DNA of 49,925 nucleotides from Leptospiraceae bacterium (GCA_002717505.1 PBEB01000026.1:1-49925), one strand, 5' to 3'. Shown: positions 1 through 9,291, counted from the stretch's first letter. The notes: generated by a model from the letters alone, not told the origin. Translations and numbers: made by a program.

Positions 1-2
1 AT

Positions 3-152
3 AACCACCTGGATGTTGCTGTGTCCTGCGAAGGTGGTGTGCCCGATCTAATCTACTTTGGAAACGGCGATGGCACCTTCCAGACTCCTGTTCTTAGCTC
101 ATTTGGAGAGAACTCCGCCGGACTGGCCATCGGCGATTTGAATGGCTGGTAG
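3..152 (+). CDS. C-terminal fragment of an FG-GAP/VCBS repeat protein (partial, 5' end outside window)
   Basis: The frame is open from the window edge to a TAG at 150-152, giving 49 residues. It reads as one FG-GAP/VCBS blade: a D-V-A-V strand, then GNGDGTFQ (the Ca-binding-like NGDGTF motif), then LAIGDLNG. Such blades form beta-propellers in secreted or surface proteins. The frame stops directly after DLNG, where family members normally continue DLNGDGxxD, so the next blade is cut after about four residues. The other two frames downstream do not restore the motif. This may be a natural ragged C-terminus or a truncated gene. The start and any signal peptide lie outside the window. Confidence 0.6.
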   Translation, partial: NHLDVAVSCEGGVPDLIYFGNGDGTFQTPVLSSFGENSAGLAIGDLNGW

Positions 153-252
153 TGGCAGACTGAGAAATGAACCAGGCGCGGCTTTCTATCTCAAGTCCAT
201 AATTGCCTGCTTTTTTGTTCCACGCCTGAGCCCCCTGACAATGACCGAGAGG

Positions 253-1428
253 CTATTCCACCTTCCGGATTCGATTGTTAGCGTGGTCACTCACATACAG
301 GTCTCGACCATCAGTTGTGATTCCCGTCGGATAATGGAATCGAGCATTGCTTCCATGCCCATCTGCAAAACCGGAGGAAGTGGATCCAACAATCGATGTC
401 ACCTTTCCGGTTGATAGGACTATTTTTCGAATCATATGGTTGTGCCGATCCGCAACAAATAGATTGGTGCCATCGGTAGTGACATCCTCGGGATACTGAA
501 GCTGAGCCCCTGCACCAGTACCATCCGAATGACCTCCGGAGCCATTTCCAGCCACTGTACTGACTTCCCTACTAGCAATAACTATTTTTCTGATTGCATG
601 ATTGGATCGGTCCGCAACATACAAATTGGTTCCATCTGTCGTGATACCGTACGGAGTATCAAACGTCGCGCTGCTACCCGAGCCATTCGAGAAACCGGAA
701 GCGCCTGACCCTGCGACAGTGGTAACCACTCCCGATTCAATGACTATTTTTCGTATCCTGTGATTCGCGGTGTCTGCCACATAGAGGTTTTTTCCGTCGC
801 AGGTAATTCCGTGCGGTTGCGAAAAGGCTGCCCCGGTTCCGATGCCATCGGAATAAGATGAAGAGCCCGATCCAGCCACTGTAGTCACCTCCATTGTTGC
901 CGGATCAATCTTCCGAATCCGATTATTGAGGGTGTCCGCCACATATAGATACTTACCGTCCGAGGTAATGCTGTGCGGGCCATTGAAAGATGCTGCGGTG
1001 CCATTACCATCGGCATAGGAGGCAGATCCAGAGCCAGCCAATGTAGTCACTTCACCTGAAGCAATCACAATCTTACGAATCAAGTGACTCTGGGTACCTA
1101 CAACGTATAAACTTGTTCCGTCTGTAGTCATGCCTTGTGGCAGATTAAAATCCGCTGCGATCCCGGTTCCATCGGTAGCGCCCTGAGTTCCAGAACCTGC
1201 CAGAGTTGTTACATCACCGGACAAGGCCACCTCGCAGCCAGGCACTTCTACACCGGACCAGACTAGAAGACAGGCCGAATTCTCTATGCCACCGATAAGA
1301 GCAATGAGGGTAGCCAGATCTGGATCTTCCTCGTTGTCCGGAAAACCGAACAGACCACAATTTGCGATAAAAGAGACCAGCAAGAACATCACTGCATATT
1401 TTCTTTTCCCATTTATCTTTCTTGCCAT
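253..1428 (-). CDS. NHL-repeat lipoprotein
   Basis: Predicted exported lipoprotein. The N-terminus has a basic stretch (MARKINGKRK), a hydrophobic core and a lipobox ending FIANC, with Cys24 as the likely lipidated residue. After a short acidic linker come about six units of roughly 54 residues, each containing VTT(L/V)AGSG, DG.G..A.F..P.G(I/M)T.DG..LYVAD, and N.IRKI. These are NHL beta-propeller blades, which usually bind proteins or ligands outside the cell; the partner is unknown. The ATG at 1428 is preferred; a TTG two codons upstream (1434) is in frame. An AGGAGAAG sequence lies about 24 bases upstream of the ATG, which is far, so the start is uncertain. The unit copies are very similar, suggesting recent internal duplication. 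Confidence 0.8.
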   Translation of the reverse strand: MARKINGKRKYAVMFLLVSFIANCGLFGFPDNEEDPDLATLIALIGGIENSACLLVWSGVEVPGCEVALSGDVTTLAGSGTQGATDGTGIAADFNLPQGMTTDGTSLYVVGTQSHLIRKIVIASGEVTTLAGSGSASYADGNGTAASFNGPHSITSDGKYLYVADTLNNRIRKIDPATMEVTTVAGSGSSSYSDGIGTGAAFSQPHGITCDGKNLYVADTANHRIRKIVIESGVVTTVAGSGASGFSNGSGSSATFDTPYGITTDGTNLYVADRSNHAIRKIVIASREVSTVAGNGSGGHSDGTGAGAQLQYPEDVTTDGTNLFVADRHNHMIRKIVLSTGKVTSIVGSTSSGFADGHGSNARFHYPTGITTDGRDLYVSDHANNRIRKVE

Positions 1429-1653
1429 ATACAATTAATATATATTATCATTTCTTCTCCTGTCAAGGGCGAATTTCTGGAGTCATGACGCGGATAGCCC
1501 CTTTCTAGAGAATAACTAAAACTGAGGGTCTAGAGCTCTCTACAACCACAAGGATAATAAAATCTCTGCAGGAAAATCGCGTAATCCAGGAGCACGGCCT
1601 TAAGCGGGATAGGGCTGGGACTGTACCTTGTTTCCCGAGCGATGAAAACGGAT

Positions 1654-3528
1654 CTATAGCTCCACCGACGGCACCGCACAGCCCAGACGTTTTAGATCTG
1701 CCACAGTCACGAAACGATCCTTCTCTTCCATATATTGATATACCCGGCATCGCCAGTCATCCCTCGCAAGGACCGGATCACTGGCAATATTCTCAAGAAC
1801 CTTTCGCCCATCCAGTGGCTGAGTCTCCATCCGAACACCGCCGTCACCATCGGTATCGAAGACCATCAGTCTTCCATCGTTTCCGTATGGTTGCCAGACC
1901 GGATGCTTCTTTAAAAGACCCTGGCCCGGTTTTTTGTTATGAGCGAAGTTCGCCCAGTAAGACATCATCGCATTGGATACCTGCAATCGACCTTCCAGAT
2001 TCTCGTCGGAAAACATATACCGGTCAGCTGGTCCCAGTCGAAAATGACCAAAGACGAAGGGAATCTCAAAAGCATGAGCGGCGCCCAAAAACTGACCCAG
2101 GTCATTTCCCAGAACTGTGGGCTCTTCGTCCCACTCGAAGCGATAGGCATAGACGTTCTTGTTCCTGGCCTGCATGGCACGAAGAGGCTCATGAACTCCA
2201 ATCACCCTCCAGGCGGCACTGGAATGCCTGGCAGTGGCATCGTAAAGATCGGGCTCGAAAATATTGATACTCAGGTTAAAGAAGCTCCGACTGGTAAATC
2301 GGTCGTCCAGGGCCAGATAAAGCTTTTGCTCATCGCGATTCCCTCCTGCCATGACCGGAACAGATGAAGCAGGTCCCCCCGCTCTGACCATGGCTTTCCA
2401 ATCTCCCCGGGGAAGCACCACTCCATCTTGAATAAGAGTAGGAAATGAATAACCGGAGCCCTCTGGACTCTCTCCGTTCAGGTTCTTTCGATAAGCATCC
2501 ACTATTCGCTTCGCATCGAGTGATCGCAGGAAGGATGAGATTTGCTCATTGGACAGGGTTAGTGCAAGTTTGTCGGCTCCCTCTTCGGTGTTTGCACGGC
2601 CTTCTGCGATAAGAAGTCGTCTTAGCACTTCGCCGGTGCTGTTTTCATAGCCCCCTTCTTTGGTGGGAAGCGATGCCTCCTTTAACGATTTGGGCCTGGG
2701 ATAGGCGCTCTGGATTATTGCGCCCTGAAATAGCCCCCTTGCCCGGGGCGAAAGCAGTAGGGACAGGACATTGTTTCCACCGGCAGATTCTCCAAAAATG
2801 GTAATGCGATCGGGATCTCCACCGAAGGCAGAAATGTTTGCTCGAACCCATTTCAAGGCTGCGAGTAGATCCAGAATTGCAAAGTTGCCGGATCCTTCCT
2901 CTGCATTTCTCGGTTCCTTCAGAGCAGGATGATAAAACCAGCCCATGGGGCCCAGACGATAGTTCAGGGTAACAACAATAACATTATGCGTACTGGCAAG
3001 ATTGCCTCCATGGTAAGCAGCGCCACTACCCTGATAGTTCGAGCCACCATGGATCCATACCATCACCGGCAATCGGTTATTTCCGGTGGGAACAGAATCT
3101 GGAGCGAAACGCGGAGCATGAATATTCAGGTAGAGGCAATCCTCGCTCCCGTAGAACTGTCCGGCACTGAGATCGGAAGTGGAATAGGAACCGGCCAGCT
3201 GCAAACACTCAGACGGCTTATTAATTGCCTGCCTTTCCCCGGCCCAAGATTCCGGCGAAGCAGGAGCTTTCCAACGAAGGGATCCGACTGGCGGCGCTGC
3301 GTAGGGAATCCCATACCAGACATGACTATGGTATAAATGATCACCGCCTACCAGAGTGCCCTGCTCCACGGTTCGCAGAGCTTCGCGACTTAGCTCTGCC
3401 GGCGGATCGTATTTGCCGCAGGAGGCAACGAAGATAGACAGCAGAATAACGGAGCAAAGAGATAATCTGGAGGCGTAGGATGAGTGCGACATTGTCCGGA
3501 CCGTGAATCGGATCCTCTGGTTTGACAA
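1654..3528 (-). CDS. Carboxylesterase type B family lipoprotein
   Basis: Alpha/beta-hydrolase of the carboxylesterase/para-nitrobenzyl esterase family, predicted to hydrolyse carboxylic esters at the envelope. Seen: an oxyanion-hole HGG motif in VWIHGGSNYQGSG (about residue 160), the nucleophile elbow GESAGG with Ser about 248, and the His region GAAHAFEIPFVFG. The N-terminus carries a hydrophobic core and a lipobox VASC (Cys37 from the TTG start). Two starts are plausible: TTG at 3528, preceded by AGAGG with a 7-base spacer, and ATG at 3492, which gives a more typical lipoprotein signal but a poor ribosome site. The substrate is unknown. The family length of about 500-600 residues fits. Confidence 0.85.
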   Translation of the reverse strand: MSNQRIRFTVRTMSHSSYASRLSLCSVILLSIFVASCGKYDPPAELSREALRTVEQGTLVGGDHLYHSHVWYGIPYAAPPVGSLRWKAPASPESWAGERQAINKPSECLQLAGSYSTSDLSAGQFYGSEDCLYLNIHAPRFAPDSVPTGNNRLPVMVWIHGGSNYQGSGAAYHGGNLASTHNVIVVTLNYRLGPMGWFYHPALKEPRNAEEGSGNFAILDLLAALKWVRANISAFGGDPDRITIFGESAGGNNVLSLLLSPRARGLFQGAIIQSAYPRPKSLKEASLPTKEGGYENSTGEVLRRLLIAEGRANTEEGADKLALTLSNEQISSFLRSLDAKRIVDAYRKNLNGESPEGSGYSFPTLIQDGVVLPRGDWKAMVRAGGPASSVPVMAGGNRDEQKLYLALDDRFTSRSFFNLSINIFEPDLYDATARHSSAAWRVIGVHEPLRAMQARNKNVYAYRFEWDEEPTVLGNDLGQFLGAAHAFEIPFVFGHFRLGPADRYMFSDENLEGRLQVSNAMMSYWANFAHNKKPGQGLLKKHPVWQPYGNDGRLMVFDTDGDGGVRMETQPLDGRKVLENIASDPVLARDDWRCRVYQYMEEKDRFVTVADLKRLGCAVPSVEL

Positions 3529-3560
3529 GTGTTTTCCTCTTTAGGACGCCCCCGGACATA

Positions 3561-3580
3561 CTGCCAGGTCAGACTGGCAG
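3561..3580. repeat. 7-bp perfect inverted repeat
   Basis: CTGCCAG (3561-3567), a 6-base spacer, then CTGGCAG (3574-3580). It lies between the antiporter stop and the esterase start, both on the minus strand. There is no T-run, so it is either a weak stem at the end of the antiporter message or a protein-binding site near the esterase promoter. Confidence 0.45.
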
Positions 3581-3655
3581 CGGTATTCCGGATAACGTTG
3601 TAACTGGCCAACCGGCGGGCTTCAGATCCAGTTTTGCGATAATGCGAAGTCCAGA

Positions 3656-5359
3656 CTAACCCACCGGCTCGGCATGCTTGCCTTCTTTGTAGCCAATCTC
3701 ATGCACATCCAGCTGATGCACCACCCATTGAAAAAGTTCCTGACCTGTAATCTGTCCAGGGATCAGCACATGCGCCGCGCCCAGACCTTTGAGGTTCTGA
3801 AAATCATCGGGCTCATCAGCCACCAGAACATGGTTGGCACCCGGGTTAATTTCGCGCAGTCGCGAAAGTAATCGTCGAGTTGTAGTCCCCTTTAAGAAAA
3901 CGTCAGATACTGTGACCAGCACCAATCGGGCATCATGAATACCCAGGTGTGTAAGACTGTCCGGATTCGCAAGATCTCCGTACACCCACTGAAATCCGCG
4001 GTTCTCCAGATCCTTGCGAAATGCAGGGTTGAAGTCCACTACCATGACGCGAGATACAAGCTCAGGACAATAGCTCTCCAGACGTTCAAGAAAAGCCCGT
4101 CCGATGCGATAGTATCCGAGAACTACAATGTCACGACCGGAGCCATGCCCATGACCTCCGGATTCGCTTCCGGCCTGGGACTTCTCTTTCATTCCCAGAA
4201 CTCCAAACGTCTTACTAAGAGCCCGGGCCATGGTATCGTTGTAGCGAATCGCATAAGTGGAGATCAAGGATGCCAGGAGCATTGCAGTCAGCACAAAGGC
4301 CTGCACATCATCGCTAATGTGCGCAAAACCCATCCCCAGTGCAAAGATCACCAGGGAGAATTCGCTGACCTGGGAAAGGTTGATAGCTGTAACCAGACCG
4401 TTTCGCAGACCCAGACCAGCGAAAAATGCAGTGGGAGCGATGGTCAAAATACGGCTGAAGAATACAATTCCGATGAAGGCCAGAGCCATTCCCACGGTAG
4501 AAAGCTCCGGAATTGGGACCTTCATCCCCAGCGCTACGAAGAACAGCGTAACGAAGAAGTCTCGGATACCTGCAAGTTTGGTAATGACATCGTTGGCATA
4601 GGGATAGGCTGCAATCGTTACTCCTGCAATCAAGGAACCCATTTCAATGGAAAGTCCTGCGAAACTGGCCAGAGCACAAACCGAGAAGCACCATGCCATG
4701 GCAGTGATGAGCACCAATTCCGGGTTGCGGCTGGCCAGGTGGAATACATGCTTCAATACAAAGCGCGACAGCAGTGCGGCCACGACAACCAGCATAACCG
4801 CTCCGCCAAGGCTTTTCAGGATTACAGTAGCCTCCGGGTTATTCAGCGATGGTTGCAGCCCCATAAAAAGAATGGCCCACAAATCCTGAAGTATCAAAAC
4901 ACCGATGGTCAGTTTTCCAGCGGCGGTTTCAATTTCCAGTTTATCGTATAAGAGCTTAACAACGATCAGAGTGGATGAGAGAGAACCGGCGATAGCCAGA
5001 TACAGTAAATCGAAAGAACCGTCCCCGGCAAGTCCCAGGTAATGAAAGGCAGCCATGCCAATGCCAATACAACCACCGAATTGAATGATTCCCAGGATGA
5101 ACAATCTGGGACCCAGACCGGCCAGTTCCGGAAGTCGAATCTCAAGACCGATGATGAACAGAAGCATTACCAGCCCCATTTCGGAGATGATCTCAATGCT
5201 CTCTTCGCTATGAACCAGTCCAAACCCAATGTTCGGTCCTAACAGGATTCCGCCGGCAATGTAACCTAAAAGTAGAGGCTGTCGCACTACTCGGGCCACG
5301 TGAGCCAGCACTGCTGCAAAGATAATGGCAAGTCCTATTTCAGGGATTAAATGATGCAC
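3656..5359 (-). CDS. CPA2-family cation:proton antiporter with C-terminal TrkA-N domain (KefB/KefC type)
   Basis: Inner-membrane monovalent cation/H+ antiporter or K+ efflux system. The first about 385 residues hold roughly 12 hydrophobic segments with family motifs (GYIAGGILLGP near residue 35; GLVMLLFIIGLEI near 65). From about residue 410 a cytosolic TrkA-N (RCK) domain begins with a Rossmann Gly motif, VVLGYYRIGRAF, and an acidic VVDFNP end to strand 2, as expected for NAD(H) binding that gates transport. The start is GTG at 5359, preceded by an AGGAAGGA sequence very close by; no ATG is available nearby. It is transcribed alone, with a long repeat-bearing spacer upstream. K+ versus Na+ preference cannot be read from the sequence. 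Confidence 0.88.
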   Translation of the reverse strand: MHHLIPEIGLAIIFAAVLAHVARVVRQPLLLGYIAGGILLGPNIGFGLVHSEESIEIISEMGLVMLLFIIGLEIRLPELAGLGPRLFILGIIQFGGCIGIGMAAFHYLGLAGDGSFDLLYLAIAGSLSSTLIVVKLLYDKLEIETAAGKLTIGVLILQDLWAILFMGLQPSLNNPEATVILKSLGGAVMLVVVAALLSRFVLKHVFHLASRNPELVLITAMAWCFSVCALASFAGLSIEMGSLIAGVTIAAYPYANDVITKLAGIRDFFVTLFFVALGMKVPIPELSTVGMALAFIGIVFFSRILTIAPTAFFAGLGLRNGLVTAINLSQVSEFSLVIFALGMGFAHISDDVQAFVLTAMLLASLISTYAIRYNDTMARALSKTFGVLGMKEKSQAGSESGGHGHGSGRDIVVLGYYRIGRAFLERLESYCPELVSRVMVVDFNPAFRKDLENRGFQWVYGDLANPDSLTHLGIHDARLVLVTVSDVFLKGTTTRRLLSRLREINPGANHVLVADEPDDFQNLKGLGAAHVLIPGQITGQELFQWVVHQLDVHEIGYKEGKHAEPVG

Positions 5360-5415
5360 GATTCCTTCCTTTCATTCATTGAATTCTCAGTTTCACCAGT
5401 TCATTAATGAATCAC

Positions 5416-5599
5416 AATTTCAGTGGTCATCCGACCATTTCGATTTTCCGTTCTCCAGCGCCACATCGGCCTGGTCGAAAACCAAAATTGAGTGTGGCCG
5501 GATTAACAATCTCAGTAATCATCCGACCCTTTTGACTTTCCTGCCTCCGGCGCCAGGACACCTTCGCCGAAAACCAGTATTCAGTGCGGCTCCCCTGCG
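5416..5599. repeat. Two degenerate direct repeats, period about 92 bp
   Basis: The spacer 5360-5792 between pyrophosphatase and the antiporter holds no credible gene. A unit beginning CAGTGGTCATCCGACC at 5421 recurs as CAGTAATCATCCGACC at 5513. The copies share further blocks in the same order: GCGCCA, then CGAAAACCA, then (T/C)AGTG(T/C)GGC. A weaker third copy may begin at 5599 (GGTCATC). The period is about 92 bases. Its function is unknown. Confidence 0.6.
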
Positions 5600-5697
5600 G
5601 TCATCTATGCATGATTGCCGCCGGCACCGCCTCTGTTTGGCTCCTTGAACATCGCCACAGTCCAAATCTCTCCACCCAACCCTTGCTTCGTAGCAGC

Positions 5698-5723
5698 AGC
5701 GTCCTGCATGGCTGTGGGACGCT
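5698..5723. repeat. Inverted repeat downstream of pyrophosphatase
   Basis: AGCGTCC (5698-5704) and GGACGCT (5717-5723) are perfect arms around a 12-base loop. It lies 3' of ppa on the minus strand and upstream of the antiporter. No T-run follows on the minus strand, so it is a weak terminator candidate at best. Confidence 0.35.
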
Positions 5724-5792
5724 TCTCATTATATCACGGCAATCTATTCAGCATTTGATGCGAGATGGGAATCAGGATCGAGTACCGAAGCG

Positions 5793-6374
5793 TTACTTTA
5801 GAAAGGTCTCCTTGTACAGCTCGATGGATTCAAATATGATGCGCTCCGCATCCTGCCTTCCCGAGAACTTTTCAACAGTAACCTTTCGATTTTCCTTTTC
5901 CAGCTTTTTGTAATCCAGAAAAAATCGCTCCAGCTCCTTCAGTCTATGAGGGGGCAGTTCTTCCACATCACTATAATGATTGTACTCTGGATCGTTCAAA
6001 TGGACTGCGATGATTTTATCGTCCCTTTCCTGATTGTCTACCATGGTCATTACACCGATGGCTCGACACTTCATAATGGTACGTGGAAACACGCTCTCCT
6101 GTCCAAGGATCAGTACATCCAGCGGGTCATTATCATCACAATATGTACGAGGAATAAAGCCGTAGTTGGCCGGATAATGCACGGCTGAATGAAGCACGCG
6201 GTCCACCATGATGAATCCGCTTTCTTTGTGCATTTCATATTTGTATTTAGAACCCTTGGGAATCTCAACAAAGCTCCAGAAGCCTTCCAGCGGTCCAATA
6301 TCAATTAGATGCCATGCTGTTCTTTCCAGATGTTCCTGGAAGGGCCATTTCGTAATGCTTTCGGATTGAGACAT
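5793..6374 (-). CDS. ppa: Inorganic pyrophosphatase (family I)
   Basis: Cytoplasmic soluble pyrophosphatase that hydrolyses PPi to two phosphates, pulling forward polymer synthesis and activation reactions. At 193 residues it matches family I. Seen: the conserved [11 protein letters not shown] segment (residues 37-47) that binds phosphate, and the metal-binding signature DDNDPLD at 80-86. The C-terminal helix has [13 protein letters not shown], as in bacterial members. The start is ATG at 6374. It follows fliH on the same strand after 161 bases, with a CCCCC/GGGGG stem just upstream, so it may have its own promoter. Confidence 0.95.
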   Translation of the reverse strand: MSQSESITKWPFQEHLERTAWHLIDIGPLEGFWSFVEIPKGSKYKYEMHKESGFIMVDRVLHSAVHYPANYGFIPRTYCDDNDPLDVLILGQESVFPRTIMKCRAIGVMTMVDNQERDDKIIAVHLNDPEYNHYSDVEELPPHRLKELERFFLDYKKLEKENRKVTVEKFSGRQDAERIIFESIELYKETFLK

Positions 6375-6390
6375 GTGCGGATCTTATTCG

Positions 6391-6404
6391 CCCCCATCCG
6401 GGGG
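6391..6404. repeat. GC-rich hairpin upstream of ppa
   Basis: CCCCC (6391-6395), loop ATCC, GGGGG (6400-6404). On the minus strand it sits about 17 bases before the ppa ATG. No T-run follows, so it would be a leader stem rather than a terminator. Confidence 0.4.
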
Positions 6405-6535
6405 TCATTCGATTTTTTCCAATCAAAGCTTGTAGATAACGTTTATCCCTGTTGCAATCTTAAGAATCGGCTACTACGCGCTATTGCTCTTTTGCTTCGA
6501 GCTAGTTAACCGGCAATCGATTTGCGATTCCTGTT

Positions 6536-7465
6536 TTATACAGGCTCAGCGTTTCGAATTGCCTCTTCAATTTCTTTGAGCTGCGTAGAAATTCTTGCAT
6601 CTATGGATCCCACATCGGTTTCGATAATACATCCACCGCGATCGACACGCGAGTCTTCGTAGATGTTTACTTTTCTCAAGGATTCCATCATTTTGATAAG
6701 TTCGTCTTTATGGGCTGTTGTAAGCTCCAGGTCCGAGAAATTGACTCGAATGTTGACACGGTCTCGATCCTTGATTCGTCGCAGTGCTTCCCGGATGTTG
6801 TTTAGCACAACCTCCTTACGTTCAACCACCTCATCTTTGATCACCTTGCGGGCGATCATCAGAATCATATCTACCATTTGTTTTTCGGATGCAGCGATAA
6901 TATCTTCCCGAACATCGATGGCCTGGCCAACAATGGTTCCCAATCGGTCGATCAATCGTCGAACCTCGCTCTGCCCCTTTTTGAATCCTACTTCACGACC
7001 GGCATCGTAACCCTTCTGATAGGCTTCGTGCTCGATCTCGGCCACACGCATCTCGGCCTCTTTGATCATTCGCTCAACTTCGATCTTGGCCCGTTCAACA
7101 ATCTGCTCAGCATTTACGCGAGCTGCCTCTTCTTCGCGCTTGGCCTTCTCTTTTGACTCCTGAATCAGGTTAAAGGCAACAGCCTTTCCCTCTTCTTCAA
7201 TATTCTTGGCCTTATCATGAGCATCTTCCAGGCTCTGGCGAATCTCTTCTTCGGTTTCTTTTCGATACCGCTCCAGCTCTGCCTCGATCTCCTCGATCGT
7301 GGGGCCATGGTATTGCTCGATGACATTCCCCTCTGCATCAACTTCATACTCATCTACATCCTCAATGCCCTGGTATTTCTTATACCGATCCGGGAGTTCG
7401 ATGGATACAGAGTCCTGTAAAAGAGCGATTTGCTCGGGTTTGAATACTAGCTTGTTTGAGGCCAT
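6536..7465 (-). CDS. fliH: Flagellar assembly protein FliH
   Basis: Cytoplasmic regulator of the flagellar export ATPase FliI. The 309-residue product has a short N-terminal region, a highly charged coiled coil (about residues 55-170), then a glycine ladder GYDAGREVGFKKG, a GxxxGxxxGxxxG pattern typical of FliH. A C-terminal domain follows, with AARVNAEQIVERAKIE-type helices leading to MILMIARKVIKDEV and a final RGGCIIETDVGSIDARISTQL, shared with FliH and V-ATPase subunit E. The start is ATG at 7465 (MASNKL). A longer upstream frame lacks conserved features. No other flagellar gene is visible nearby, although fliH commonly sits between fliG and fliI. Confidence 0.88.
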   Translation of the reverse strand: MASNKLVFKPEQIALLQDSVSIELPDRYKKYQGIEDVDEYEVDAEGNVIEQYHGPTIEEIEAELERYRKETEEEIRQSLEDAHDKAKNIEEEGKAVAFNLIQESKEKAKREEEAARVNAEQIVERAKIEVERMIKEAEMRVAEIEHEAYQKGYDAGREVGFKKGQSEVRRLIDRLGTIVGQAIDVREDIIAASEKQMVDMILMIARKVIKDEVVERKEVVLNNIREALRRIKDRDRVNIRVNFSDLELTTAHKDELIKMMESLRKVNIYEDSRVDRGGCIIETDVGSIDARISTQLKEIEEAIRNAEPV

Positions 7466-7968
7466 AGTCGTCTGCTTTCTATATCGGCAAGTTCTGAAGT
7501 ACAGAAAAAAACGGAATTTTTTCCTTTGTAACCCGGATTTTCCATTCTGGCGCATGATCCAGTGGGAAAAGCCCGGCAACCGTTCAGGGTAGTGAAACTG
7601 GCTCTGTCTAAGCTATTCCGGGCCCCCTCGCCCTCTGCAATCAAGGATGGCTTTCCCCTGGCTTTCCCCTGGATGAGTTTGTGAATGGCCCATGAGCTGG
7701 CCAAAACTCCCGTAACTTCCCGGTCTGCCGCCTGAACTCTGCTCTGAGGCCTGCTCTGGAGTGGGAAATCTGGCCGCCAGTCAGGCCCCTGAATCATGTA
7801 CGGTGAGCCTTCAGGCAGGCACGCTGAGTCTGATAATTGTATCTGGGAAAAGCACGATGGGCCATAGCCCTGCAGGGAAGCAAGTCCGGAGCATTGCAGG
7901 GATCAGTGAAATAGGCTTCCGCATCCAATGTTGATTGGCACTGAAAGGCCTCTTACCGAAATGTCACT
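7466..7968. other. 503-bp divergent spacer, no gene seen
   Basis: It lies between the divergently transcribed fliH (minus) and the enoyl-CoA hydratase gene (plus), so it must carry promoters for both. I see no convincing -35/-10 pair. It holds an exact 11-bp tandem duplication CTTTCCCCTGG (7651-7661 and 7662-7672) and a repeated TGCAGGGA (around 7870 and 7895). The open frames are short and unlike proteins. Confidence 0.5.
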
Positions 7969-8763
7969 ATGCCATCGGAGCTCCTTCAGGAAGATCAACC
8001 GTTGCCTCAGGGCGGCACCATTCGTACCTGGACGTTGAATCGTCCGGAGCAGAGAAATGCAATCAGCCAGAATCTCCTGGCCGAAATGGAAGGGGCCCTC
8101 AGCGGCTTGAACCCTGAACAGGGAATCCGCGGACTGATCATCCAGGGGTCCGGGCCCGCCTTCTGCGCAGGAGCCGATCTGAAAGAGCGAGCCTCCATGA
8201 GCCGAGAGGATGTGGATTCCTTCCTGAATCGAATGGGGCGATTATTTCGCCAGATCGAGACTTTGAGCGTTCCCACTCTGGCGGCCATCAACGGCTTTTG
8301 CTTCGGGGGAGGACTGGAAATGGCCCTTTGCGCCGACTTTCGAATGGCTTCTAAGGAAGCGCAGATGGGACTTACAGAAGCCTCCCTGGGCATCATACCC
8401 GGGGCCGGTGGTACCCAGAGATTGCCCCGTATCGTGGGGCGAGCTATTGCCACAGAAATGATCCTTTCTGCTGAGCGCATCACGGCTGAAACCGCATTGA
8501 GTAGAGGCCTGATTCGAGAGATTGCTGATGATGCAGAGTCCTTGAAACTGTCGGCTTCTCGATGGATGCAAAAGGTCTGTGAAAATGCTCCGTTGAGCAT
8601 CGTTCTGGCCCGTCAGGCCATAGAAAAAGGGATGGAAATGTCTCTGGAGGATGGGCTGAAACTGGAGCGCGAATTGTATGAAAAGACTCTGGAAACGGAA
8701 GATAGACTGGAGGCCTTGAAAGCCTTCAAAGAGAAAAGAAAGCCTGTATTCAAAGGTAGATGA
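7969..8763 (+). CDS. Enoyl-CoA hydratase/isomerase family protein
   Basis: Crotonase-fold enzyme, probably adding water across 2-trans-enoyl-CoA in fatty-acid or branched-chain acid degradation. Seen: the oxyanion-hole segment PAFCAGADLKE (63-73), a second oxyanion region NGFCFGGGLE (108-117), and GLTEASLGIIPGAGGTQRL (134-152). Both catalytic glutamates of classical hydratases are present, Glu117 (GGGLE) and Glu137 (LTE), spaced 20 as in rat mitochondrial crotonase (144 and 164), so hydratase rather than only isomerase activity is likely. The length of 264 is normal. The start at ATG 7969 has only a weak ribosome site. The stop lies one base before the dcd start, so the two are probably co-transcribed. 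The exact substrate is unknown. Confidence 0.87.
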   Translation: MPSELLQEDQPLPQGGTIRTWTLNRPEQRNAISQNLLAEMEGALSGLNPEQGIRGLIIQGSGPAFCAGADLKERASMSREDVDSFLNRMGRLFRQIETLSVPTLAAINGFCFGGGLEMALCADFRMASKEAQMGLTEASLGIIPGAGGTQRLPRIVGRAIATEMILSAERITAETALSRGLIREIADDAESLKLSASRWMQKVCENAPLSIVLARQAIEKGMEMSLEDGLKLERELYEKTLETEDRLEALKAFKEKRKPVFKGR

Positions 8764-8764
8764 A

Positions 8765-9286
8765 ATGATCTTAACTGGACCTGAAATCAAAAAGCGACTG
8801 GGAAGCGACATCAAGATCGATCCCTATGAAGAGAGCAGACTGAATCCAAACTCCTATAACCTGCGGCTACACGATGAGCTGATGGTTTATACAGATATGC
8901 CGCTGGATATGAAAAAGGCCAATCCAACGGAGAAGATTGTGATGCCGGAGGAAGGATATCTTCTGGAGCCCGGCCGACTGTATCTGGGCCGCACTCTGGA
9001 GTTCACAGAGACCCATAACCTGGTTCCGATGCTGGAGGGACGATCCAGCATTGGTCGACTGGGAATGTTTGTGCATGTTACCGCCGGATTCGGCGATGTA
9101 GGCTTTTGTGGTTTCTGGACCCTGGAGATCAGCACCATCCATCCCATTCGCATCTATCCTGGAATTGGTATTTGCCAGATCTTCTATCATACCATTGAAG
9201 GAGATATAAAGGAGTACGATTCCGGAAAATATCAAAAGAACAAAGGAATTCAGCCGAGCTTGCTTTATCGTGAGTTCGAAAAATAG
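8765..9286 (+). CDS. dcd: dCTP deaminase
   Basis: Deaminates dCTP to dUTP, feeding dTMP synthesis after dUTPase. Seen in 173 residues: N-terminal ILTGPEIKKRL, the NPNSYNLRLHDEL segment (28-39; family SYDLRLG), EGRSSIGRLGM (91-101), and GFCGFWTLEIS with catalytic Glu121. A separate dUTPase gene is present in this window (33243-33698), consistent with a monofunctional deaminase, but this sequence alone does not exclude the bifunctional DCD-DUT type. The ATG at 8765 lies just beyond the TGA of the hydratase gene, suggesting coupling. An AAGG about 10 bases upstream is the likely ribosome site. Confidence 0.92.
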   Translation: MILTGPEIKKRLGSDIKIDPYEESRLNPNSYNLRLHDELMVYTDMPLDMKKANPTEKIVMPEEGYLLEPGRLYLGRTLEFTETHNLVPMLEGRSSIGRLGMFVHVTAGFGDVGFCGFWTLEISTIHPIRIYPGIGICQIFYHTIEGDIKEYDSGKYQKNKGIQPSLLYREFEK

Positions 9287-9291
9287 GTCTC

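Noticed and set aside
3935-4951. 338-codon plus-strand frame
   Set aside because: It lies antisense inside the antiporter gene, which has clear family motifs; the antisense product is Gln/His/Asn-rich and unlike a protein family.
7466-7579. Longer FliH start
   Set aside because: The added residues are basic/aromatic and unrelated to FliH; the ATG at 7465 begins the family-like sequence.
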